Origin: Selaginella moellendorffii
Taxonomy: Eukaryota; Streptophyta; Lycopodiopsida; Selaginellales; Selaginellaceae
Assembly (NCBI RefSeq): GCF_000143415.4
Contig: NW_003314288.1
Coordinates: 596,939 to 660,938 of the forward strand
Direction of reading: 5' to 3'
Length of the DNA: 64,000 nt
The position numbers and the translations under genes were made by a program. Below the pieces are notes generated by a model. The model was not told where the DNA came from. It made no database searches and saw only the letters and a program-made list of their open reading frames with translations. Every line of letters starts with the position of its first letter. Position 1 is the first letter of the stretch. This document shows positions 53,001-61,549 of this stretch, one piece after another.

Positions 53001-55675
53001 TGCACAAGGTAAGGTCACATGAGGCCTCACGCCATTTTGATTATAGATCGTTGTGAATATTCAGACACGAGGACTAAAAAGCGCACTGGTGGCGTGTCGA
53101 AGAAGGACAAACAGACAAGCAATAGGAAAAAAGGAGGTACAAATTATATTTGCAATGGCGTGTGGTCTCATGCCATTCCTTGCAGGAGACACTTCTTCAA
53201 AGGCAAAACAGGCAAGCACCAGCCAAGCTCAAACTGACAGTGGTCATAAAAAGCGAAAGCACGTTGGACAGTCGTCGGGATCAGAGGCATTTGATTCGAA
53301 AAGGAAGAAGGGCAACGAAAAGATGATAGGTAATGCCTCGCGGATATGGCGTATGTGCTCATGCCATTCATTGCAGATCAAGGGCTGAGTGAAAGCAGGT
53401 AGTCACCACCTCCTGACTCAGATTCCTATGGCGGACTCCCCTTCCCCAATCTCAATGGAGAGGTACAATGGATGAGGGATGCTTTTCAAGTCAGGGCCAC
53501 GTTTTTCTCATCTCGTCGTCTTCGAAGGGTGCAAGAACGTGCAGAAACCATGTTAAGACAATCGGGTGAGGATACAGTCCTAGGTCACGCACTAAAACAG
53601 GCTATGGATGTCTTGTATTTTGAGATGGAGACTCGGCCAGATGATTTTCCCAAGATGGTCCTGGAAGAACAAGCCATCCAGCCTGAGCAGCCTATGGAAG
53701 AAATGCAGGAGGGGGATGAGGAGCCAGAGAAAGATAATGAGCAGGAAGAGCAGAAGGACGAAGAGGAGGACAAAGAAGAGGAGGACGAAGAAGAGGAGGA
53801 CGAAGAGGACTTGGATGGTCCTCACAATGGTGACGATCACAATAACGACGACGACGATGATGACGACGATGGCCAGCCTGAGGTGGCCAAAGAGCAGCGG
53901 AGGAAGGTCATACAAGACAAACCATCAGGTAAATAATAGTACATCCATTCCTAACCTTTTACCATTTCTAACATTGTCCATGTAGGTCGCAGAGCAAATG
54001 GTAAGTAGAGATTATTCAGTTGAATTTACAAACTCTAGCCTTTAGTGTCGAGGAAGGATAGTGCCAAGCAAGGGTCGAAACGTATGTCCAATCCTTCAGA
54101 ATCAGCAGTGCGCCCAAGTGATATCGGTCCTAGTTCCTCAATAGCAGTTGATGGTAAATACAATATAGTCGATTCAATGTGCTAATGAGTTTGTTTTTAG
54201 TAGCACGGGAGGATACCATCTCAATCGAAGGGAGATATTTGGACATGCATATGGATCCGCCAGTGGACTCTACTTGGCTGCAAGAGTCATCAGAGCTGGT
54301 GGAGGCTACTATCCATATCAACGCCAAGCAAGCTGACCACGCTCCACTTGATGCTGCCCATACCATTGAGTCAATCTTGTCCACGTATCCAACTGACGGT
54401 GACCAGGCGCCATTGGACCTGCATGAGGCCGCCCCAGCCGCCGAGCCGGTCGTATCCTCATTTCCAACGGACTCAACGTGTGCCCAATCGTCTGACTACG
54501 CGCCGTTGGAACCTCCCTACACCGCCCCTGCTGCTTGTTCGGTCATGTCCACTTTGCTAACGGAGGCACCAGCTGAAATGGCGTGTGATCACACGCCATC
54601 GGAACCACCCCATGCCACTGTTGAGCCAGTTGTACCAGAGTCTACAGCTGAAATGGCATGTGCCCACACGCCATCGGATGCGATTGACCCCACATTGCAG
54701 AGGAGAGTATTTCCGCCCTTCACGTTTCCTCGACCAAAACCCTCTCAACGACTATCGGGAGCATCATTCGCTAATATTGTAGATGGTAAAATTGACTTGT
54801 ACCATTTTTTATGCTGACGCTTTTTCATTTCAGAGTCACGGCGAAGGTACTGTATCATTTTTGATTTGAACGGTGTCTTTTTCTCCCATGAGCGTGGCTC
54901 GTCCTCGAATGTCATTGCACCCTCCAAAGCCTGCGGTTGCAAGTTGGTCAAAAGAGACAGATTCACATTAATCACACGGGAGAAACTACAGGATCTAATA
55001 ATGACCATGCGACACTTAAAACAGAGGGCCGGGTTCAATTTGCAATTGGGAGTTTGGACATCCATGATGCGCCACAATGCATTAACGTTGCTACAGATGA
55101 TGCACGATCAGATGCGAGTAATATTACCATTTGACTTTCTCCTAACGCAGGAGGATTGCTTGACTATGGTCCATGTGAGGGGTAGCAAGCCCATCTTCGT
55201 CAAGCCAGAGGCTGTAGTGATGAACCGGACTGCTAGGTCAAGTGAAATCCTCATCATCGATGACTCGCCGATTAAAACTGCAGCGAACACGCACACATAT
55301 GCAGTGCACCCCATCTCTTGCAGTATGGAAACTAGGGAAATAAAACCGTATGTTCTGGGGGACCTTGCAAAACGGCTTGGAGCGATGGTGATAGAGAACC
55401 GGCCAGTCCAGGAGGTGGCTGCAGAAATCAACCAAATGGCAGATGGAACGGTATATCAGAAGCCATTTGATCGGACAGACACCAGTCATCATTTATGGCA
55501 TGTATATTGTCTAGCCAAGCACTATCCGCATCTCCATAATCTGCTCAACCGGATGGGTTCTTCGACTACTGAACATGAGCGTGGACGTATTAGAGAAGAG
55601 ATGGCATTACTATTGGGTTTAAATCCTGATAGTGTGGAGAGTGATGAAATTCCAAGATTATTGTATAGGCGTTGA
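50084..55675 (+). CDS. Transposon cargo gene: ParB/Srx-like, possible methyltransferase-like and HAD phosphatase domains
   Basis: ATG 50084-50086 is followed at once by an intron; exon 2 starts at 50326 (ARNCVLLP). Exons: 50326-51501, 51556-52871, 52922-53008, 53047-53136, 53186-53329, 53377-53928, 53986-54000, 54046-54153, 54201-54785, 54834-55675. From the third intron on, every intron is phase 1 and every internal exon is a multiple of three. Domains: a novel N-terminal region; a KKK-rich linker; a ParB/Srx-like segment (IDVSHIDI ... RLVSDEWVEKLKQKM ... FYAVSGQHSS); a segment with a Rossmann-like turn (VVEYNCGGLFFRAALLKG); a D/E-rich tract; and a C-terminal FCP1/NIF-type HAD domain (IIFDLNGVFF, LGVWTSM, ILIIDDSP). 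Damage: a one-base frameshift near 52085-52110 and in-frame TAG at 52217-52219 and 53400-53402. The domain calls are by motif only. Confidence 0.6.
50112..50133. repeat. 22-bp palindrome copy in intron 1
   Basis: ATGGCATG, AGGCCA, CATGCCAT. It is the first of three copies in the 239-nt first intron (50087-50325). Confidence 0.9.
50189..50210. repeat. 22-bp palindrome copy in intron 1
   Basis: ATGGCGTG, TAGCCT, CACGCCAT; followed by CTTAG. Confidence 0.9.
50249..50270. repeat. 22-bp palindrome copy in intron 1
   Basis: ATGGCGTG, TGGCCT, CACGTTAT; followed by TTCCAG, an acceptor-like end. Confidence 0.85.
51502..51555 (+). other. 54-nt intron containing a palindrome
   Basis: The donor is CAG|GTAAGC and the acceptor is CATTGTAG|GAATTC. 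The palindrome copy (ATAGCATG, TGGCCT, CACGCCAT) lies at 51523-51544, eleven bases before the exon. Splicing joins SAWQ to EFSSLLSK in phase 0; reading through gives a stop. Confidence 0.85.
53009..53046 (+). other. 38-nt intron, mostly palindrome
   Basis: GTAAGG...TTATAG. The copy at 53014-53035 takes up 22 of 38 bases. Unspliced reading meets TGA after four codons, while splicing preserves the frame (phase 1). This is unusually short for a spliceosomal intron. Confidence 0.75.
53137..53185 (+). other. 49-nt intron with palindrome next to the acceptor
   Basis: GTACAA...CCTTGCAG, phase 1. The palindrome copy is at 53155-53176 (ATGGCGTG, TGGTCT, CATGCCAT), nine bases before the exon. Confidence 0.85.
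53330..53376 (+). other. 47-nt intron with palindrome next to the acceptor
   Basis: GTAATG...CATTGCAG, phase 1. The palindrome copy is at 53346-53367 (ATGGCGTA, TGTGCT, CATGCCAT), nine bases before the exon. Confidence 0.85.
53986..54000 (+). other. 15-nt microexon
   Basis: GTCGCAGAGCAAATG lies between TGTAG and GTAAGT, in phase 1 on both sides, and adds five residues. The flanking introns are 57 and 45 nt. It is predicted from splice signals and frame only. Confidence 0.6.
54578..54599. repeat. Perfect palindrome copy inside coding sequence
   Basis: ATGGCGTG, TGATCA, CACGCCAT, read in frame within AEMACDHTPSEPP of the cargo protein. Confidence 0.95.
54653..54674. repeat. Palindrome copy inside coding sequence
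   Basis: ATGGCATG, TGCCCA, CACGCCAT, 75 bp after the previous copy and in the same frame (AEMACAHTPSD). Confidence 0.95.
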
Positions 55676-56114
55676 AGGCAAAAAATAACAGTCTGAGATG
55701 GCATGTATTTATTTAAAAATGTAACTTATTATGGCATGGGGTTCCATGCCATTGTATTAATATTAAAAGACAATTCTTTGAGAGGATTTGCATTATACTA
55801 GAAGTGTTATAGCATGTTATTGGAAGTCTACAAAGTTGTTTTATTAATAAGGGGAAAGTAAAGATTGAATGGGGACTTGGGCTCCACCTAGACTCGGAGC
55901 AACTGAGCCAATATTAAAAGGATGGAAAGAAATTGGACGATGATGACAAGGAGAAGAGAGAGGTGAAGTAGTGGCAGGGGGAGGAGAAGTGATTGAGTAG
56001 ACATTTCCTTGTTTAAAATAAAATGGCATGTGCCTCAATGCAGTTGAATTTTGTTATATTTATATACTATATAAAGGTTTGGAAACCTTATTTTACAAGT
56101 GGGATAATGACAAT
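55676..56114. other. Right subterminal region of the transposon
   Basis: This is the 3' flank of the cargo gene without a coding frame. It contains the palindrome at 55731-55752 (ATGGCATG, GGGTTC, CATGCCAT), just past the stop, and a degenerate copy at 56023-56044. Near the end, GTGGGATAATGACAATTCCCAC (56099-56120) forms an overlapping inverted repeat with the terminal repeat. Confidence 0.6.
55731..55752. repeat. 22-bp palindrome copy downstream of the cargo gene
   Basis: It has clean half-sites (ATGGCATG and CATGCCAT) about 55 bp after the stop codon, in the presumed 3' UTR. Confidence 0.9.
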
Positions 56115-56133
56115 TCCCACTTTAACGAAATAG
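56115..56133 (-). repeat. Right terminal inverted repeat of the DNA transposon
   Basis: It is the exact complement of 43863-43881 and is followed by AGCT at 56134-56137. Confidence 0.9.
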
Positions 56134-57990
56134 AGCTTAGTGGAGAAGGAAGAGGAGCTTGAGAAAGGGCATCAGCATCAGCCATAGAACTCCCTGGGCG
56201 ATGAACAACATCAAAATCATATATCTGAAGCTTCAAAGCCCATCGAGCCGTACGACCAACTAGGTTCTTCCGCTTCAATAATGAAATAACAACAGCATGG
56301 TCACCTTCAAGTAACGTCTGAGAACCATGTAGATAGGCATGAAGTTTCTCAAAACCCTAGACTGTTGCTAAACACTCCTTCTCCGTCGTGGAGTAGTTCA
56401 TCTCCGCTGATTGTAATGTACCGCTTATGTATGCAATGGGATGGCGCTGACCCGGCACACTCGAGCTCTCTTGCATCAACACACCTCCAAGACCAATGTC
56501 AGAAGCATCCACGGGCAAAATAAAAGGTCAAGTGTAGTCAGGATATGCCAAAACCGGAGGAGTCGTCAATAGTTTTTTGAGATCCACAAATGCTCGCTCA
56601 CAATCCGGAGAATAGATGAAAGATGATGTTGATGACTTCAGCAACGCTCGCAATGGTGTAGTGCGATCGGAAAGATGATCCACAAAACGACCGAGATACT
56701 GCACCTTACCCAAAAAGAGCTGCACATCATTCACACACTTTGGTGTAGGGAACTTTAGAATAGCCACAAGTTTGTCAGGATCAACTTGCAAACCCTCACG
56801 AGAAATACGGTACCCAAGATAAGTTGTGTCCTTGGACCCAAACACGCACTTTGACCCTTTCAGTTTTAAACCAACGTCGCATAGCCGATCCAACACTTTA
56901 CAAACATCATGAAAGTGCTCCTCCCACGTCCCCTCCGAGTGGATCAAGACATCATCAATGAAGTGAGAAGTCACCTCCGGCATATCGCAAAGAACCTCAT
57001 CCATCATCCGCTGGAAAGTTGCTGGAGCATTGTTTAAACCAAACGGCATCACCAAGAACTCGTACAAACCAAATGGTGTACGAAAAGTAGTCTTAGGAAT
57101 ATCTTCTTCGGCCATCGGTACTTGCCAATACCCAGAAGCAAGATCTAGCTTGGTGAACCAACGACTTCGCCCCAGACGATCCAAAAGATCAGCAGTGTGA
57201 GGAAGAGGATACACATCTGGGATTGTCACTTCGTTTAACGGACAATAGTCGATGCAGAAACGAATACTCCCATCAGGCTTCGTCACAAGATGAGGTTCAC
57301 ATGCCCAAGGACTCCGCAACTTCCGAATAACACCCTTCTCTAGCATTTCCTTAACATTTGCTCGTAAAATCTTGATCTCCTTAGGTGACCAACGATGAAC
57401 AGGAACCTTGATTGGACGAGCATCCCCAATTGGAATCGGATGATGTGTGGCAATCTTGGCCCTAGACGATAAGTCAAATTCAAAGAGATCAGAATACTCC
57501 TTCATGAGCCGGTCAACTGCTGCAACACAAAAATCGTCGGAGGGATCGGAAAAGGGAAAAGCAGAACAAGATGGAAACACAAAAGGAAAGAGTGGGGGAA
57601 CAAAAGTAACAGAAGCAGAGGTAGAAGTAGAGGGACGAAGAGGTATGGAAGTGAGAGGAATGGATGAAACATAAGGAAGTATGAGACAAGGGGGAGCAAA
57701 GTCACACTTGGCATGATTGCACTGCAACCAATCCATACCAAGAATGAGGTCAAAAGCTTGACTCGGCACCACCCACAACGGCTGCAACTCAAGTTTGAGA
57801 TCGCCCACACACACAACCAGGTCCACCTCATCCCGTGCACATGCATGTGTACAGCCGTTGCCATAAAGAATGAAAACTGGTTCCGCCGCACGGCGCAAGT
57901 GTAAATGACAACGTGTGGCAACAGGTCAAGCAATAGAAGATAAACTCGAACCTGTATCAACCAACACGGAGAGAATAATAGGAGACCTCT
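56134..57990 (-). pseudogene. Family-C protease, reverse transcriptase and RNase H
   Basis: The minus strand carries a protease with an intact LVDTGSSL active site (about 57945-57965) and LILGMDWLQ. The RT frame is open from 57898 to 56528: LVTKPDGSIRFCIDYCPLNE, WFTKLDLASGYWQV, VMPFGLNNAPATFQRMMDEV, and the catalytic box FIDDVLIHSEG. RNase H follows ([40 protein letters not shown]) but is interrupted by TGA near 56523 and TAG near 56357. The frame then runs into the DNA transposon at 56134. Confidence 0.85.
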
Positions 57991-58110
57991 TGTTATAAAA
58001 ACGAGCTTGGAAAGTACACACTAGATGAACCGGTGCCGAGTGAACCCCTTGATGATACTCCCGAAAGAAAGATGGAGGGGTCCCTAACTTATTCGTGCAA
58101 GGTCCCTCCG

Positions 58111-59034
58111 TTACTCACGCGACTCCTCGTTTCCCAGATGCATCTCGGTGTCCAGACCTTCCACTGCAGCAACACCCATGGGACGTTGCTGACGCCAAGG
58201 TCTCCACCAAGGAAATGGAGGTCGCCAATCCGGAAAATGACGGCAACGCCGATAAGTATGACCAACTTCATCACATGCCCAGCAGCAAACATCACGGCCA
58301 CGACCATGTCCTCGCACTTTTCCTTGGACTCAAGCAGCAGCAGCATCAACCTCCATTGGAACAGGACCATCACCCATAGGAAATGGAGCAGAAGGACGTG
58401 CAGCGAGAAGTGGAAGAGGTGACGTCTCATAACATTGTGCCAAGCGAAGAGCATCGTCAAGGGTGGCAGGAGCAAGTGCATGCACAAGGCCGACAAGATC
58501 TTGATGAAGTGCTGGCCACAACATTCCTAGCTTGATCCGCTCCGACATATTTGGCTCCGCACGAAGCAAAAAACTTTGGAAACGAACGCCAAATTGCATC
58601 ACCAACTCAGATGGCCCTTGGTGAAGATGATGCAATTGTTGGAAAGCATCATCACAATCATCGGCATGTCCAAAGGCGCGTTTGAAGACGTACGGGAGAA
58701 CACTCCAATCCCCACGAGTGGCTGTGCTCAAACCATTGTACCACTGCAATGCCGTCCCTTGGAGACACGTGGGAAACTCATGCAACCGTCGAGCATTATC
58801 CCAAGAATGATATGTGGCAATCACCGTGAAGTGATTAAACCAATGGTACACATCATCCCCAGGATTCCCCCGAAAGAACTCCGGCCGAACGCGAGGATTG
58901 GCACCAAGAGCAGGAGGAGTTGGACCACGTGTTGTGAATGCCGCCATCAATTGAGTTTGGTTGTTCAATTGCAAGTGCATAGCATCAAGCAATTGGACCA
59001 ACTGCTGCTCGAGAGTCAAAGGAGGAGATTGCTA
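58111..59034 (-). pseudogene. Family-C Gag with zinc knuckle
   Basis: The Gag capsid frame (59019-58330) has the retrotransposon-gag motifs FFRGNPGDDVYHWFNHF, LQWYNGL and FGVRFQSFLL. After a TGA at about 58330 the same sense continues with a nucleocapsid knuckle CWACDEVGHTYRRC (about 58243-58284). The stop may be damage or a normal Gag/Pol boundary; the knuckle lies beyond it, so damage is more likely. Confidence 0.8.
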
Positions 59035-59259
59035 ATCTGCCATGGAGACGAATGAAAAAGAAAGAGCAAAAGAAGAGAAATGACAAAAAGCTAGAAGGAA
59101 ATGGTAGATCTAGACAATGCAAAAAGCTAGATCTAAACCAAAATCCTGAAAGGAAAGAACAAAAAGAAGGAAATGGAAAAAGCTAGATCTAGACAATGCA
59201 AAAGTTAGATCTAAACCAAAATCCCAAATCTAAGCACTCCTCAAGGACAATCAAAGGTG

Positions 59260-59276
59260 CCCCTCAACTCCACCAA
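59260..59276 (-). other. Family-C primer-binding site candidate
   Basis: Immediately after the 5' LTR (minus strand) comes TTGGTGGAGTTGAGGGG. Its TGG start fits pairing with a tRNA CCA end, but I cannot name the tRNA. Confidence 0.45.
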
Positions 59277-59451
59277 TGTGAGTGTTTGGAATATGGAAAG
59301 GGAATACAGAAATGTGCATATTAATTAGCCCAAAAACCCTAGCTTATATATAGGAGCGAGTGGTCCAGATTGAAACCAATCCGACAGCTACCAAAATCCC
59401 ACTATGCTAATATTAGTATACGGCATCATAACCGTACACTTGGCCCTCACA
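59277..59451 (-). repeat. Family-C 5' LTR
   Basis: It is 175 bp, the partner of 42161-42335, with TGTGAG and CTCACA ends. It contains the TATA-like word TATATATAGG on the plus strand. Confidence 0.9.
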
Positions 59452-59624
59452 GCACGAAAAAAAAAGGCAAATTTAGACTTAAGTAATTTTCAAAAACCCC
59501 AACCAAATCTAAAGTGTTGGGGTCATTTTAAAAATTATTCCGGAAATATTCGAGAAGATTCTTAGGTAAGGCTTTGGCGTGCCTGCGAAGATCTGATCTC
59601 GCGGCATGGCCCGAGAATTAAAAC

Positions 59625-60540
59625 ATGGCAGCAGCCGCGGAGATTTATGAGGAGAGGCCTGAGGAGGTGGAGGAAGCAGGTAATCCGATTTTAGGGTTCG
59701 AAGAGGAAATAGAGCTCTGGGAAATGGGGCCGATTGAGATGGATCTGGGCCTCCTCGTGCTCTATCTTCACCAACAGGAGGAGGAAGAGGTGCCCATGCG
59801 GGGTGGCCGGGGTTGGCCGCGGATCTCTGAATTTGGCCCCGGGAGGATTAGGCCATGGTTCCGAGGCGGCTCGAGGAGGGGGTGCCCCAGGAGGAGGAGG
59901 CCATGGTTCTACTCTAGGAGGAGGATGCTGCGGTTCTTCTCTGGGAGGATGAGGCCATGGATCATCGCCAGGAGGAGGCCAAGCCTCGGTGATAGGAGCC
60001 AAAGCCACAGCGGGAGGAGTCCAAGCCACGCCCAGAGGAGCCCAAGCCACGTCTGGAGGAGTTCCCCTGGAGCACAGCGTGCCGGGAGCTCCAACTGCTT
60101 TGAGAACCAGAGATGGCGGTGAGTTTACATTTCTTAGGTTGCATGCATGCATGAGTGATTGAGAGCTCCCGGCAGGGTCATAAAGAAGAGGGAGATGACA
60201 GTGTCCCCGATCTGGAACAAGACCTAGATGCTCACATGGAGGAGCTCGACCACGAGGCTGTCCAGTTTGTGGATACCTCGGGTTTTGCTGCACCTGCTGC
60301 TGCGAAGAGAACCCAGGGAAAGAACTGGAACCATGCTGAGACCATGGTCCTGATTGATCTAGTTCAGGAAAAACATCTCGCGAAGATTGCGGGGGAGGGA
60401 GGAGCAGCCAGCATGTTCTCATTACGAAGACACAGCGCTGGAATCTCATCTTTCACCGTTTTGCTTTAGGGTTTAAATGCACATTGCGGATGACAAGAGC
60501 CCCGCTGCCAGATGAAGAAGACCGTGAATTTGAGGTTTGT
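59625..60540 (+). CDS. Possible trihelix/Myb-like gene, partial
   Basis: ATG 59625 has a good plant context (ACATGGC) and opens a 165-codon frame with acidic and then Arg/Gly/Pro-rich sequence. GTGAGT at 60119 and a CAG acceptor at 60175 suggest an intron. The next exon encodes an acidic linker and GKNWNHAETMVLIDLVQEKH, which resembles the first helices of trihelix/SANT-type DNA-binding domains. TQRWNLIFHRF follows in another frame near 60440. The exon phases I can find do not join cleanly, so the model is incomplete or the gene is broken. A long proline-rich frame lies on the opposite strand of the first exon. Confidence 0.35.
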
Positions 60541-60877
60541 TGGTGTTAGGCGCCAGCTTTGACCACTTGGTCAACATTAGTCAAAGGGAGGCTCAAGGGT
60601 ATATTAAGGCATGTTAGGGTAAGGGATTTAACCTACCCTAGGGCTCATAGTGGAGTTTTTGATGTAGTTCAGGGGTGGTTGGGTGGTGAAGAACCTCAAG
60701 AGGTGGTGTAGCATAGTCTATGGCGACTAGATCTCTGTCTTTTTGCGCCGGATCATAACATTAGTATTAAAGGAGTTGGTTGTGATGGGTGACCAAGTTG
60801 AACGCTAGAATCCTATTGCCAATGGTGGTGCCGACGATGGTGCCGATGAAGCTGCAGAGATTTGAACCATTCAAGAT

Positions 60878-61522
60878 GTGGTTCGTGAGCTGCGAGCCCT
60901 TATGGCCAATCTTCTTCTCACGGTAAGTCAGATACTAAAAAGTTGCGCGAGGATGACGAAAACGACCATTCCGGTCAGACTTTCAATCATTGCTCGTCAG
61001 CTTAACTGTGTGTGGAACAAGATGGAGCTTAAGGATACGCATGAATCAACTTTAATGCTAGAGGGCATGTTCCATAGTGATTTAATGCAGATTTTACTGG
61101 ATAGTGGGAGCGATGACAACTTTGTTTCGGCAAAGTTTGTTGTGGAGCATGGCCTGGTTGAACGCGGAGTTCTTCCATACACAGTGGAAGGTGCAGCTAC
61201 CTCTGCTCAGCATTTCGATGCTTGTGTCGAGGGGCTGGAAGTGTTGGCTGGCAAAACCACACTTGTGGAGACTTTTTATCTCGCGGATATCCATTGTGTG
61301 GATCTCATTCTTGGGATGCCAAGGTTGGTGAAAGTGGATCCAAAGATAAAGTGGAGTATTAAGCGTATTTCACTGAAGTATGGTGGCATTAAAGATGTGT
61401 GGTTTGGCGAGGGCGTTCAGCCACCAGTTGTTATGCTCTCTACTACATCTTTGAAGCGGGCTTATCGTAATGGAAAAGCACTTTTGAGTTACTTGTTGTT
61501 TGTTCGTGATTTGAGGGACTAA
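60878..61522 (+). pseudogene. Family-D protease
   Basis: The open frame includes FHSDLMQILLDSGSDDNFVS (retropepsin active site DSGS) and DLILGMPRLVKVDP (the conserved ILGMxxL turn). The N-terminal 60 residues are a Gag remnant without a zinc knuckle. Confidence 0.75.
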
Positions 61523-61549
61523 GGCACATGTGGGGGAGAAGCAGCAGTA

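Larger units (their letters stand above)
43863..56133. mobile_element. 12.27-kb TIR DNA transposon with divergent transposase and ParB/HAD-like genes
   Basis: The ends are 19-bp perfect inverted repeats (CTATTTCGTTAAAGTGGGA at 43863-43881 and its complement at 56115-56133). They are flanked by AGCT on both sides (43859-43862 and 56134-56137), a candidate 4-bp target duplication. Because AGCT is its own complement it could also belong to the repeat. The insertion point is inside the family-C pol gene. The element encodes a minus-strand DDE-like transposase and a plus-strand multi-intron gene, transcribed away from a central non-coding region that includes a 270-bp assembly gap. Copies of a 22-bp palindrome are scattered throughout. 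Confidence 0.9.
42161..59451 (-). mobile_element. Family-C Ty3/gypsy retrotransposon with 175-bp LTRs, split by a DNA transposon
   Basis: The two LTRs (42161-42335 and 59277-59451) both start TGTGAGTG on the plus strand and end in TGACA or TCACA. The element reads on the minus strand as Gag, protease, RT, RNase H, then the 12.27-kb insertion, then integrase, so without the insertion it is about 5.0 kb. A polypurine tract (GAGAGGAGGGGATGA) abuts the left LTR and a TGG-initial primer-binding site abuts the right LTR. No matching target duplication is apparent (CGCAT on the left, GCACG on the right). The minimal LTR length is unusual for this group. Confidence 0.9.

Noticed and set aside
45795-55752. 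The repeated palindromes as a CRISPR-like array
   Set aside because: Copies are irregularly spaced from tens of bases to kilobases, are palindromic, lie in introns and exons of a plant transposon, and have no spacers of uniform length.
59691-60449. A 252-codon proline-rich minus-strand frame
   Set aside because: GC-rich repetitive DNA readily opens frames on both strands; no domain is seen, and the plus strand carries a better start context and a trihelix-like segment.
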